Shown here one piece after another: positions 49,652-62,043 of a stretch of DNA of 64,000 bases. Each line of letters opens with the position of its first letter. Within the stretch, counting starts at the first letter, position 1. This stretch comes from Rhynochetos jubatus. Its lineage: Eukaryota > Chordata > Aves > Eurypygiformes > Rhynochetidae. Under the pieces are notes generated by a model that saw nothing but the letters and a program-made list of their open reading frames with translations, had not been told where the DNA came from and did not search any database. Made by a program: the position numbers and the translations under genes. The stretch lies in NCBI GenBank assembly GCA_027574665.1, contig CM050676.1, positions 2,656,157 through 2,720,156 on the forward strand, in the 5' to 3' direction.

Positions 49652-49745
49652 GAGGCTGTGTGGCCTTGGAGAATTTATGCCTCCTCCCAGCGCCCCTTTT
49701 AAAACAAGGATACCGACACTGTCTTCCTTTGTAAAATGCCCTCAG
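49652..49745 (+). repeat. MIR-type SINE fragment, plus orientation
   Basis: 'ggctgtgtggccttggagaa', a C/T-rich stretch, 'ttttaaaacaaggataccg' and 'cctttgtaaaatgccctcag' follow the MIR order: GTGTGACCTTGGGCAA, TCTGTAAAATGGGGATAAT, TGTAAAGCGCTTAGA. Confidence 0.6.
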
Positions 49746-51189
49746 AGGTAGCAAGGAGGAGTACTGCATCACAGAGAGTTATTGCTCCATCTAATTCCTT
49801 CCCCTGCCCTCCTCAAGGTAATCTCTGAGCATCTTCCAGACCTGCACAAAGCGATATGACTCACGTCTGTCATGTGCGACTCCTCTATGATCCCCAAAGG
49901 GAAAATTAGATATGTGGTGGCGTGTTTTGGTTTGGCAGGGTTGCTTCATGTCTGGGCTCCATTTCTGGATGAAGGGCTCCCTGTATGTGTTGCTTTTTTT
50001 AGCCAGCTACAGCGCTCTGTGTCTACGCGAGAGCAGTAAGGGTGATAAGCTGCTTGGAAACCAGGCAACAGGCAGCCATTTCATGGCTTGGGGTCATGAC
50101 GACTCGACACATGGAGGCCAAAAATGCTTGGAAGAGGCAGTTTCACTGACCCCAGTTTCACCAGGATAGGTAAAGCTGGGTTAGGACTGGGCCTCAGTCC
50201 ACTGAAATCATCCTCGTATTTGGACCTTATGTCTTAACTCCTGTCCCTCTCCTGAGATTCTTCTGGGAAGTAATAGGCACAAAAGCTCTCCCTTCCTCTG
50301 CTCCTACTCCCAGCTGCAGCACTCCCTGACCTCTCTCCCTCGTGGATGGGCACAGGCCCATGCCACTGGCTGCCTGGCTCCTCCAACAGCCCCACGGGAA
50401 GGAGCCCTGGCAGCTCTGCCCTGTGGTCCTCTGCTAGATGAGGGCAGGTAGGACGAGCCAGGTAACCGCCTCCTGCCGAAGGCTTCACTGTTAATGCTTT
50501 GGGCTGGCGAGCACAAGCAATCCCTCCCGGTCCCACAGCAAGAGCATTGCTGAGCATCAGGAGCTTTGATCTCTTTAAGCCTCAGAGGCAGGAGAAGGTG
50601 GGCATGGTCCTTCCCACTCGCAGCTGCTTTCCTCCCGACCCAGCAGCACAAGGATGCTGGGATGTGAATTCATGAGCTGGTGTCTGCTAACAGCCAGCCC
50701 AGTGCCTGCTGTGCGCTCTCTTAGCGGAGAGCCCGAGAGAAGGGCAGCGCAGGATGGTTTCCTTAGAAAACGCTTGGGACTTTTACATTGGTTTTCCAAA
50801 GAAATAAATGTTTTCTTTTCTGTTTTTGAAAGCACTTTTGCCAAATGGACCATGGAAGGAGTTGCTTTTCATTTCAGGAGCATTTGACTTGAGGATCTTT
50901 CTGAAAGTCCCAAACAAAAGTTGAGTGCTTGGGACACGAGTTTTCAATACTCTGAAATGAGAATTTCCCTCCACCTTCATTCTCACAGTCATAAAAGATC
51001 TATTTCATGGCCCATTTGGAAAATACTACTTTTCTGGGTTCTTTCCTTCAGATTCAGAATGAACCACACATTTCTCCAGCCTCAGTATTCCTTCTCCTCA
51101 GTGCGGGCTGTGCCGAGACCTCTTTGTTTTCCTGAGAGGCACCTGTGTGGCCAGCACCAGGCCTGGATGGAGCCTGCAGTGCAACAGTT
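49746..51189. other. No gene recognised
   Basis: Unique-looking DNA. 50,800-51,070 is rich in TTTT/AAA words and contains AAATGAGAATTTCCCT, also found at 21,931-21,946. It may be a diverged repeat. Confidence 0.45.
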
Positions 51190-51720
51190 AACGTGGTAAT
51201 ACTCCAAGGATTTTGTTTAGAGTTTTATAGCATTACATACCAGCCTTATTGGATTTAAATGGCTTAAATTAACGGAGTTATTTAATGGATTGTCCAGATT
51301 AGGGAGGAATCTGCAAATGCTGTTACTTCAAGAAAAGCAGCTGCATTGGAAGAAAAGATCCCCAAGTAACATTAATATCCTGGAGGCTCACAAGTCCTGA
51401 CAGGCCACTCCTGTCCTTTATTGACATTCTCTCATATGCATTTAGCCAGGTTTGTGTTTAGTTTAATAATCTCCTGAAAGTTTAATTGTTGCTTTATTCA
51501 TCCATGACCTTTTCTTCTCATCTGGAGACATATTATTGCTAATCTACAAATTTCAAGAACCAGATTTATTTGCAAAACCAATTATTCTGCTATGCAAATC
51601 TCCTCTCTTCCTGCAGCCTGCTTGAACAGGGCTTTTTTACTGCAGCCATAAGATATAGACACTATTCAAATATTTAAATGTAAAATTTATCTATATTTCT
51701 TTTCAAGCATGCCCAGGTTC
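51190..51720. promoter_or_regulatory. AT-rich block, possible conserved enhancer
   Basis: About 500 bp of complex AT-rich text with no repeat signature. It contains a perfect octamer ATGCAAAT (51,592-51,599, POU-type), CATATGCATTTAG, several TTTAAAT/TTAATT words and GGATTTAAATGG. This is the largest block of its type in the window. Regulatory function is inference. Confidence 0.35.
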
Positions 51721-52234
51721 TATGTGGTACAAAGTTAATTAAAATCTCTTGAATCAAAAGCAGGTTTCCTGACCTTGATCCAGACCTGAGAGACTTTAAC
51801 CTCCAAAGTCCTCACTTAACCACAGGGGAACTAGAACTACCAGCAAAGCAGAAATCACTATTGGTAAACTTCTAATGGAGAAACATGTCCTCTCCATTAG
51901 TGTCAGACATGACAACACCAGTCCAGTCCCGGAGACACAGACACAGGTTTCCTGAGCTGTCTGCAGATGCCTGACCTAAGGGTAGCTCAGGAAAATGCTC
52001 GGAATAAGAGTCTTTGCTGCAGAGCTTTACCCCAAAGCATTCTCAGTGGCACTTTCCCCATCTGATGGGGAATGATGCCTCCTCTGAGCCCCAGGATTTA
52101 AGATCCTGCTGGCACAGGGTGTGAGGCAGAACACTTAATTTGAATGTGGGGCTGCTCTGAGCCTCTGCAGGTTCAGGGACTTGAGCCCTCTTCCCAAATA
52201 ATCAGTGACCACAGTACTCAGGGTCAACTTTAGC
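51721..52234. other. No gene recognised
   Basis: Unique-looking DNA; nothing supported. Confidence 0.5.
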
Positions 52235-52259
52235 TGTCTCCTGCCTCAGTTTCCCCACC
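52235..52259 (+). repeat. MIR-type SINE scrap, plus orientation
   Basis: 'gtctcctgcctcagtttccc' is the most conserved phrase of MIR (CTCTGTGCCTCAGTTTCCCC). Flanks are too decayed to set limits. Confidence 0.45.
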
Positions 52260-53103
52260 GCTGGCAGTGCCAAGAACACTACCTGCTTGCCTGAACTCAG
52301 GTTTCGAAGTGGTGAGGTGCCACCTACTATAATCCTCCCGCCCAAAAGCACAGCCAGTGTCCTGTGACTAGGGAGCATCATTACCACAATTACAGGCAAC
52401 CAAGAAATCAACATTTTATACTAAGCCTTATGTCAGCGAACAGCATTATCAGGGAAGCTTGCACAATTAAACCATAATTCAGTGGATGGATGTTAAGTAC
52501 TTTACAGATGAGCAAATTAAGAAAGCATTAGCCACAGGATTCGAGGGAGAGGCAATGTGGGTGCCAGCCCGTGAACAGAGCTGTTCTGCTTGTGCTCCCA
52601 GCCCTCACCCTGGCACTGTGCCTGCTCGGCCAGCATCCCCCCGGCTCCCCTGCAGCCCACCTCATGGAGGCAGGGGGTTCTGGACCGCCCCCGAGGCTGG
52701 GCTCCCCCAGCACTGAAGGCCCCAGGGTAGCCAGAGCCCATGGCTCAGCTGTCACCAGGTGGCTGCAGAGAAACCAGGATCCACTGGTCCTCTCCTGGAT
52801 AATTTTGATGAGGTGGAGAAGGAAGCAGAAACTAGAAGGGGAGTTTTTGAGTCAAAGGTGGCATAGATAACAAAGGATTACTTTTGCTGAGAAAGAGAGT
52901 CTTAATTCTTGCCCCAACATGTGAAATGTTTGCAGTCCTAGGACTGGAAAAAACAATCAAAGTAGTATGAGCTACAGATGGATCCCATGGGGACAGAAAA
53001 GTAGATAAGATACTGTGAACAGGAGATTCCATGGTTCACTCAGCCACGTACCCACTTGGACCTGACTGAGAAACAACCACTCCTGATTGTTTTACTTCAA
53101 GTT
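52260..53103. other. No gene recognised; possible MIR scrap
   Basis: 52,497-52,530 ('tactttacagatgagcaaat', 'taagaaag') recalls the reverse complement of the MIR 3' half, but is too short to place firmly. The remainder is unique-looking. Confidence 0.4.
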
Positions 53104-53492
53104 GCTCTGGGCAACCTGTCCCAGTGCCTCCCCACCCTCTGCAGGAAGAATTCCTTCCTGATGTCCCATCTCAATCTCCCTCTTTCAGTTTAAACCCATT
53201 ACCCCTTGTCCTGTCACTCCCTGCCCTTGTAAAAAGTCTCCCCCAACTTCCTTATAGCCCCCCAGGCACTGGAAGGGGCTCTAAGGTCTCCCTGGAGCTT
53301 CCCTTCTCCAGGCTGAACCCCCCAACTCTCCCAGCCTGGCCCCATGGCAGAGGGGCTCCAGCCCTCGGAGCATCTCCGTGGCCTCCTCTGGACTCACCCC
53401 AGCAGCTCCGTGTCCTCCTGCTGTTGGGCTCCCTGAGCTGGAGGCAGAACTGCTAGAGGGGTCTCACCAGAGCAGACTAGAGGGGGACTTCC
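53104..53492 (-). mobile_element. CR1 LINE internal fragment lacking its 3' tail, minus orientation
   Basis: It begins abruptly with 'gctctgggcaacctgtcccag', then 'gaagaattccttcctgatgt', 'tgtcctgtcactccctgcc', 'ggcagaggggctccagccct', 'tctggactcaccccagcag' and 'gtctcaccagagcagactag'. In reverse complement this runs through the end of CR1 ORF2. It covers the same region as the plus-strand copy at 43.7-44.1 kb, but lacks the roughly 150 bp of 3' UTR and octamer tail that should lie at lower coordinates. Loss of the 3' end implies a later deletion or rearrangement at about 53,103. Confidence 0.93.
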
Positions 53493-56400
53493 CTTCAGAA
53501 GTGAGAGCTCTGCTCCAGACATGCAGCCGCAGAGGAGTCTTACACACTTGTATCTGGAGCAGCCCCTTTTCCGTGGATACCTGCAGAGCTCAGAGATGGG
53601 AACTGGTCATCTCCTGGCAGCCGAAGCCAGTGAAGTCAAGCACGCCACTGCCTTCAGTAAGCTCTGGCTCAAGCTTTATATATTTCAGATATGGGTGGCT
53701 TTAAGCTGTTTTCCACTGTGTGTGGATTGTTTCTCTTGCTCAAATAATTTAGCTTTAACCTGAGGCTGTGGGCTCAATCCTTGCTGTCAAAACCCAGTGT
53801 GTAGCTTTGCATGCTGCTCCTGAGGGTATGGGGGAATACAGCATGAATCTCTCCGACTCATTCAAAGTCTAGCAGAGCTGCTTTATGTTTGTAGAAATCG
53901 ACATAAATAAAAATAAATCTGACAGGCTTTAGTCTATGTTTCTCCAGTATATCCTTGTCTGCACTGGATTTACCTGAGTTGCTTTATATCTAACAGCTTC
54001 AACAGGGATATGTTTACAGTGAGACAGTCCCCAATAAATATTAGCAGGGATAAGGGTTTGCTCTCACAAATACATCCCAGCAAAGCAACCTGTAACATGC
54101 AGCCTGTGGGCACGAGTGACAGCAGTGACCCATCAGAAAGCCCAGGCTGGGTGTCCCCGCTGGCCCCCAGCCTGTTTCGGGGGTACACACACGATTTAGT
54201 TGGGGTACTTCGACCCTGTGCACACAGCAAACCAGGCTGCTTTAATTACCACCACAAATGTCACTTACAACGCAAATTGCTTTGCTTTCACTGCTGTTCT
54301 AGCTTGAGTTAAGAACTATTTTTTGTTCTTCTTAGCAGAGGCAAACAAGACTCATAAAACACTGTAATAGTGTCCAATTACACTTGGAGCTGGACACTTA
54401 AAGATTCCAGAGAGAAAAGAGGCCACGTTCCCCTGTTGCTGCATGTACCATGTCGTGGGCATAAAAGAAATGTGAATTACACCACTTTTACCAGGGTAAA
54501 TGATTACAGAGAAGCTGCAATCCAAGGTGGAGCTGAGCCTTTAGTGGGTTTATTTTAAGCTCAGACACCATTGAATATGACAGAAACATGAACAAAACTT
54601 CCCCTCAGTGTCATCGGGGTGAAAATGGGACTGATTTTCTGCTACCCTGCAGCCGGACTCTGGCACCTGGACTGGGCTGGCCACAGGCACTCAGTGCTGG
54701 GAAAATGTCTGCACGGAGGGCAGGGCAGTGCTTGCCATAACGGGCCGCTGTCAGTTTGCCAGAGCTGTTTGATATTTTTAGCTTTTCATCACAACTCACC
54801 TCTCGTCTTGCCTTGCAAAGCTGCTGGTGAGGCAGAACTCTGCCGAAACCCAACTTCTCATCTAAGTGCTTGTCTAATCCATTAACACTGAACCCACTGA
54901 GAAGCAGAGGGTAGCATCGCTCTGGTCTAATGCATCTTCGCCTGAGCTCAAGGCTATGAGAACTGGGCTGTGGTTTCATCCCATGAAACTTCCAGTGGCA
55001 ATTTCCGGTGATTGCACCACCGCTGTCTGCTTTGTTCCTGCCCTCGTGCTGTCCCACACAGCCACTCCACTGTGCTGAGACAACCAGGTTTGTGGACAGG
55101 CTGAGAAATGGGCTGGGAAAACTTAAAAGTGAACTTTTTTTTTCTGAGTTGATGCTCAGCCAGATCAGTTCTAGAATCTGCTTAAAGCCATGTCAGTGCA
55201 GCGCACAACGTGTGCCCTTGGGGATGAGATGGATCGGCAAGAAGCAGGGACACCCTAAGTCTGTTCCTGTCATCATGGGCTTTGTTGCCTGATGCCACAT
55301 GCTCCAGACCCATCTTTCCAAAATAGGTGTCAGCCTTATCACTTCCCAAAGCCGCCACGAGCAACAGCAGCCTTTTAACTGACATCAGCGCTCAGCTCCT
55401 CTGCCAAAACCTTGGGACACAAGATCCTTTGTCTCCAGATTACACTCATCTTTGCCACTTCGCCTTCAAATAAGATGAATTTTATAATTTGTCACATAGC
55501 TGGTGGTTTCCAAACATCATTTACCCAATGGAGGCTGGGTGTGTGTGTGTGCTGTTCTTCAGGTCAATTTGTGAGTCATTTGGCTTGCCAGTCAACCAAG
55601 TTTCACTCACTTGGAGACAATATATCTGAGCTATAAACCTTAACCTCGAAACATAACTCACCAACTTTAGTGAGTAGTCTGTCATCACTGAGAGCAATGA
55701 TCCTTAACCCCTTATCTAGCTCTGGGGAATCATTATCTGCAGTTGTTAATTTAAGCTTGTTTTAAGTAATAAAAAAGTATTTCTTTCTGCTAAAAATGCG
55801 TCACTAATTCCACTACAGCTTCATCATTCAGTTTCATACTAAGAATTATTATTTGTATTGATTTCCCATCAGACTGACACTCAAAGAAATACCATACATA
55901 CTAGCCGATTCACACAGCTACTGGCCAACATTCCAAGCATTTTCACTAGCCAGGCAAGGGCTGCAGAAGCTTCTGAAAACAATGAAGCAGAGTTTAATGC
56001 ACCCCTGTTGAGCTGTGCACGTATGAACTGTCATCCTGGCTATCGCAGCGGGTACCAGACAGGGAATGCCAGGCTGCATGGCACACAGCATGGGACATGG
56101 CACTGGGACAGAGCATGGCATTGCCCTCACCTCATCTCTAGTCACCTTCCCCCTTTTAGCATGGTCTGTCAAGCTTCATCCTTCAAATTCACTTTGTTTT
56201 GCACTAATCTATGCACATTTATGTAGAAAATATAAACTCTCAGGTGCGAGGGTGCAAGGCCCAGCAGGTTTCAACTCCTCTTCAGGCATCCATTTCTCAC
56301 TGAAATGCAGTGAAGGCTGGAGGCAGGTCCTCACACTAAGTAATATCAGCCAGGAAAGGGCCCCAGAAGTGCTACTCAGCTCGTAGGTAACAGTAATATT

Positions 56401-57814
56401 CCCTCGCAGCTGTGGGCTCCAGTAGGACGAGAACAGTCAGGCTGAAGGCTGGACATCAGTCACTAATATTTAGATTGGAAAAAGAAAAGTCCCAGAAAAC
56501 AACAAAAGCAAGCTGACGAGGCTGGGAATATAATCATCCACAAACTTCTAAGGCTAGCACAATGACCACAAAACCCTCAAGCAATCCATCTGTCAGCTGC
56601 GAAGACGTAATTCAGACAGTGAATAGAGTCACACTAGTGGACAGCTCTATGGGAACCAATTTACTTGAAGAAGGAAGAGAGTTTAATCAGTCAGGGTTCA
56701 AAAGGCATGTAACTCATGTCAGAGGAGAGCAAAACTGATTGTACACTCATCACAGGTGAACAAAAGATCAGGGGAGACAAAACAATTACAAGTGGATAAT
56801 GAAATGGATAGTCAGCCGCACAGACAGAGCCCCTACAGGTGTAAATCCAAGCTACCCATGTCTGTAATAGCAAGAAGTTCAGGTGGAAAGAGAACCAGGT
56901 GCTGCTAAGTGGGGGCAGCACTGGCCTGCATCTCCCCACGTGCTGGAGCCTCACTCCACTCTGGGAGAGCAGACAGCCCACATCTAACGCTCCCCTGGAG
57001 ACGCTGTGGTTTGGGAGCCAGTGCCTCTCCAACACCTCCTTTGTGGCTTGTGCCACAACCACCAAAATGTGGAGGAAGCGAACCCATTTCCAATTCTCCA
57101 GTTCAAAATCACCAGCACCAGCAGTTTGAGGATGCCTGCTCCTGCTCTTCCTGCTCTGCCGGAGACCCGCCACTTGCTTTGCAGGGATGTGAACTGCAGT
57201 TCATCAAAACACCGGCTCTGAAGAAATAATTGCCCCAGGGAGCCCTGAGACACAGTCATGGGGAGAGGCGGATTAGAGGAATCAGTCTCATTTTCCACCG
57301 GAGCAGCTGGGAATGTGCACGCACTGTGGGTGACGTGTCTCAGCTGAGGCAGGTTACGAGCAGCTGATGGGAAGGAATGTCTCAAACTGGTCCATCACCC
57401 ATGACTGCCCGACTACTCCGTGTGCTGAGACACAGACAGCCAGCAAGTTGTTTTCTCTGCTATTCCAGCACTTTGTGAAGCAGGGAAAAAGAGAGGTGGC
57501 TTTTCCATCTTCCCTGTTACTGGTGGGGCTGATGATGATAGTCAACTATCCTCCACACGAGGAGGATGGTCTCCAACCCCATGTGGTACTTGGGATCCTG
57601 GAGCCAGAGGCTGCATGGGCTGTGCAAAGCCCCGAGTGGTCCAGGCTGGGCATGAACTACACTTACACAGAGTGAGACCCTGCAGCTCTCCGCAGGGCTG
57701 TGGAGAACCGGGCACTAACTCCCCCGCTGCTGCTTTGCTGCAACCCATCGCAAGCGGGAGGACGTCAGCGGCAGCTGGAGGGGCCTCTGGGATGGGGGCC
57801 AGTGTGAGCAGAGC
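53493..57814. other. No gene recognised
   Basis: Unique-looking DNA with a (GT)6 run at 55,539-55,551. 55,640-55,900 is AT-rich. 56,830-56,860 has a 'ggtgtaaatcc' word that might be a scrap of the palindromic family. The frames at 56.7-57.4 kb overlap on both strands and resemble no protein. Confidence 0.45.
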
Positions 57815-57960
57815 AGGAGATAATTATCTCCTTGGAAGCAACTGGGCTGGTTTCTTAGAGAACAACGCTTATCTTTCCATCTCGCCTGATGATCCCTTAT
57901 CATTACCCAATTCTCCTGGGCTTCGCAGACATTAGCTAATCTTGTGATAAGAGATTAAGA
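57815..57960. promoter_or_regulatory. GATA-rich block with an 18-bp GATA/TAATTA palindrome
   Basis: AGGAGATAATTATCTCCT at 57,815-57,832 is a perfect palindrome with two divergent GATA motifs sharing a TAATTA core. Further GATA motifs follow within 130 bp: CTTATCTTT, CCTTATCATT and GTGATAAGAG. The cluster suggests an enhancer bound by GATA and homeodomain factors. No experimental or conservation evidence is available. Confidence 0.4.
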
Positions 57961-60900
57961 GAAAAGCCAAGACACGTTCCCAGCCATTAATGGCAATTCC
58001 CTCAAAGCTTGGGCGTGCGATGCACAGACCCGAAGATGCCTTACAGGCCTTGCTCTGTTTGAAAGACGCAGGCAGAAACCTGATTATTCCCAACTGACCT
58101 GCTGGGTACTTAGTCACGGTCGTTCAAGTTGTTTTAAGACGAAAAAAATATTATCATTAGGAGGAGCTGTGCTAGAGAGGTATAGCCGTGATAGCTAGTG
58201 TGTTGATAATGCCCAGAGAGAGGTAAAAGTGTGCCAGAGGGTAAAGCAGCCTTCTGGTAACAATCCTTGCATGCCAAGCAGAGACATCTCTAACGGGAAA
58301 AGTTAGACTCTTACTATAGGTTGGGATGGGATTAACCATACTAAAACTGATAGGTTTTTATCTGCTAGTCCTCCATAAAATAACTGCAGTTAGGCTGCCC
58401 CTGACTGTGAATGCTTTGGGAAGAGGAAGAGAAGAGCAGGATTCCTGGTTTAATCTGGAGAGGGAGTGAGAAAAGGGGCAAAGAAGGAAAGTCAGACACA
58501 ACCATGTGTGTCTTGTGGGGAGGCAGAGACATGGAACAAGCTTCTGAGTTGTGTTCACGTATGAAAGGTTTGGAGCTGTTGTTTTAGGCCGTGAGCTTTC
58601 CCTGCTGCTCTGAAACCCAGACCTCTGTATATCCATGGAAAGAAAATTGCCTCAAGGATTCTTGACTTCAGCAGCAGTTTTCCTCCCCACAGGAGTCTAC
58701 AAAATCTCCTACTGTGGTCAAGAAGCCAGAGCACTGAGCAGCAAAGTGTAGAACTCCCCACCCCACGAAGTCACCCAGCTCATCTAGTGGAAGATGGTGA
58801 CCAAGTTTCATGGCATCACTGCCTGTCTTGGGAACCACCTTTAGGAAACTGCTCTACACCCAGAATTTATTGCACTACACCATCATAAGTGCAGGATCCT
58901 AAAACCAGCTGCAGTTTCCAATACTTTCAGCTCCATGCACCCTTTCTGCACACAAACAGCATGTTTCATTAGCCCAAATTACTTTTGTTTTCAAAGGAAG
59001 ACATACCAAAGAAGAGAGAACAAAACTAACATCTCTTGCCCAGGACAACACAATGTCTGTGTTTTCTGGCTCACTTTCTGCAATGGCAACAGTTTTTGAA
59101 GACAAAAATACCCCAGAAATGGTCTATGGTGCACAGAGCAACATTCGATACAAAGACCACAAACCAGATGATGCCTTTGCTGCAGAATTAGAGGGCATTA
59201 GAGAAAGCACCTTTCCGAGACACATCCTGCTCCACTGACTGCAAAAGCAGCAAAGAAAACCTCTCTCCCAGAACACATTTCATTCTGCATTAAGTGTTAT
59301 GGTTTCTGAGAGCTGCTCCTGTGCAAAACCAACACTGTTACTTATGAAACAATGCATCACATCCACAGATGGGAATTGGCTCTCCTGGCAGCACAGCCAA
59401 AAAACCACAACCCTCTTTCTCTTTTTTCCCTTCCTGTACCAAACGGCATCGTTCCCTGTCATCTGCGTAACATTTAAAGATTAATGTCTTATGTGGCACG
59501 ACACAGAGTCGTTTGCTTCCTTTTAAGAAAGCTCAGAGCTCTTTAGAGACCGGGTTCTACTTTCAGAGTTATCTGTCTGCAGAGCAAACACACTTCAGAT
59601 GTTCAGCCAGTTTCTTTAAAGAACGGGTTAGCTAAACGAAGGGTTACCAAATGTGATCTTAATGGACTCTGCCTAGTTTCTGATTGGCTTTCATCTATTT
59701 TATTGTCGGTTCTTTAAATCTGCGAATGACATGGACTGTGAACAGAGCCTTGGACTGAAAGTTTGCAGGCAGCAAGGAGGGCTGTGCTGTCTAACGGGCA
59801 CGGAACTGGCCTGAGGCTCGCCAGCCTGATGCGCATCGTAGCTCTGCCACCCCCCCGTCTACTGCCTGTCACTCCTCTACCTGTATCACATCTATACCAT
59901 GAGTGTAAAGATACAGTTCCCAGGAAGCCCACACCCAAATCTCTCTGGATAATTAGCATCAACCTTTTGCCCTAATCAACTCCAGGCACCCGCTTGCTCG
60001 CTGGTCTCCAAAACACTATTCCCTCCCAGTGTCACAGGACATCTCTTCTTTGGGAGTTTGCATCTCTCACCTCTGTTGACAAGGAAAGCCTGGACAAGTA
60101 GCTTAGGGTAAAATTCTTAACTTTCAGCTCACTTCTGATTACCTTCAGCACCTGCCATTCCTTGGTGTCCCTTGTCTTGCTGGGATGGTGTGCAGCTGCC
60201 AATAACACTGGTAAAACTCCTGCAGGAGTCCGAGACAGAAGTTCCTTCTGGGAAATGTTAAGTATTATCTGATTATTCTATCAGAACGACAGGACGGGCA
60301 GAATGACAAAGTCAAGCATCAGGCCACAACCGCCTGTTACAGTCACTCTGCGGGGATCTGTGCTGTAGCAGAGCAAATGTACCCGGAAATTCCTCAGAGA
60401 CTTTTAGATGTTAAACAAGAAAGAAAAATAATGGAGGAGGCCACCCGACTCCGGTTGGTTTGAAATGGAACATTCTAGTTGCTTCAGAACCTTTCTCTGG
60501 TTGGCGCTGGTATTTTCCTTTCCACAGGATGTTTTGAAATTTATACCTTTGTTTTGAAAGAGACCACAGCTCTTCCCCTTGGGATTCCCCACGGAGCAGA
60601 GGCTCCTGCGGCAGACTAAGGCCGTATGCCAGCCCTGTGTGAGCCGGCGAGCTCTCCTGAGCAGGGGAAGCTGGCAGGGGACATTTTTCCCATATTTTCA
60701 AGACCTTTGTAAGCTGCCAGAGTGAAGCAGAGGGGCCTTGGTGTAATGGAAACCCTGTCCCCAGAGAGGAAATGCGAACAGAATCCTGCCCTGTCTTGAG
60801 GCCCTGGACTTTTGGGGGGAAAAGGTGACATATTCTGTTTGTACAGTTGCAGTTACAGAAATGGCTTAGCAAAAGGATGAAATAAAAGCAAAGATACTTC

Positions 60901-61099
60901 CCCTCACAACTCCCCCTTTGTCTTGCGAGTCTTATTTGCTGACACAGACAAGTTTTGCTGATGTTAGCACTATGAAAGGGCTGCAGCTCCTGCAGTGGGA
61001 GAAAGGGTCTGGCCTGCATTGTGTGGGGACATGCTGGGGGTGAGCCCCCGACGCCATCCCGTGCAGAAACAACAGCAACAGACCAGAACCTGCCTGGTT
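57961..61099. other. No confirmed gene; exon-like frame at 59,084-59,238 (+)
   Basis: More GATA words occur at 58,145-58,215. A plus frame ending at the TGA 59,236-59,238 has coding-like texture (charged, non-repetitive; VYGAQSNIRYKDHKPDDAF), preceded by 'ggcaacag' that could serve as a splice acceptor. It is unrecognised. The 202-codon minus frame at 60,411-61,019 looks random. Confidence 0.25.
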
Positions 61100-61188
61100 T
61101 GATTCTTGCTTACCCAGTGTTGTGTCTAATTCCACGGATTCCAGAGGAGTCTCCTTATTAACATCAACAGAACATAATGGCCTGGCCC
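61100..61188. repeat. Palindromic 'GTGTAAATC' repeat, copy 7
   Basis: 'gattcttgcttacccagtgt', 'ctaattccacggattccag', 'aggagtctccttattaacat' follow the family's order with its TTCCACGGATTCCAGAGGA centre. It ends near 'ggcctggcc', the equivalent of the usual TCTGGCCC tail. Confidence 0.5.
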
Positions 61189-61204
61189 CTCTCCTACCAC
61201 AGCT

Positions 61205-61260
61205 TTGGCACTTACTACCAAAGGCAGCATCAGGCCCTGAACAAGAGCAGAATTAGGCCT
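61205..61260. repeat. Second palindromic repeat family, copy 2
   Basis: 'tttggcacttactaccaaag', 'gcagcatcaggccctg' and 'gagcagaattaggcc' recall the CCATTGACTTCAATGGGAGCAGGAT/GGCCC wording of the second family. Decay makes the limits uncertain. Confidence 0.3.
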
Positions 61261-62043
61261 TCTGAGGCTCTGTCTAGATGAAGGCTTCGGGATCGGGCCT
61301 TTCTGTCAGCACTTGGGGCGATGGTGTGGCTGCTTTTTTTTTTCTTTAACTGCCTCTTTCCAGCTGGGAGAATAACACTTCGGCAAGTCAATGATAAAAT
61401 GGTTTAATGCAATAAACATGAATCTGTCAGACTCAAGTGCCCTAAAATATTCCAGGCTGCAAATGCAGGACCAACAGTGAGCTTGTTGATACAGCCTCAA
61501 GCCAGAACTAATCAGACATAGACACCATTTGCTTTCAATAGAAATTATATTCAAGAGGGCTGCTTCCTGCTTGCAGGGAAAGATGGGAGGCAGAACAGTG
61601 ATGCGGCACACTGAAAGCAAAGAGATCTCTCCCGTCAGGCTAAACATCATGGGGTTTCAATGTCTTGCAGGGAAAGAGGCTCGATGTTTGACTAGAGATC
61701 CTGCCGACTCAGCTCACAGCTGAAGATCTTCCCGGGAAGCAAAAACATACAAATAAATAAAATAGACCTTTTTGTGTGCGGGGTTGTAAATAACAGGGAA
61801 GGAAAGCAGAATCAGCAGCCAACAGGCTGGGGCTGTAAAACTGCACATGTTGGTGCTGCATCAGGACAAGAAAACAGTCCTCTACCTCCCTGATCTGGCA
61901 CAGAGATAACATTAATTAGCCTTTCAAGTGGCCCTTTGATGCCTCCAAAGCCAATGTCACTCGTTCCGGAGTCTCTGCAGGCAGACTTAGAAAAGAACTG
62001 GCAGGAATTCAGTGCAGATGCTTTCCAACCTCTGTTACGCTGG
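61261..62043. other. No gene recognised
   Basis: Unique-looking DNA between palindromic repeats; a T-run lies at 61,333-61,343. Confidence 0.45.

Noticed and set aside
56836..56860. Possible tenth palindromic repeat copy ('ggtgtaaatcc')
   Set aside because: Only a single half-arm is present with no complementary partner within 120 bp.
60411..61019. 202-codon minus-strand frame
   Set aside because: Composition is unremarkable, there is no motif, and a second overlapping frame on the same strand is equally plausible. Treated as chance.
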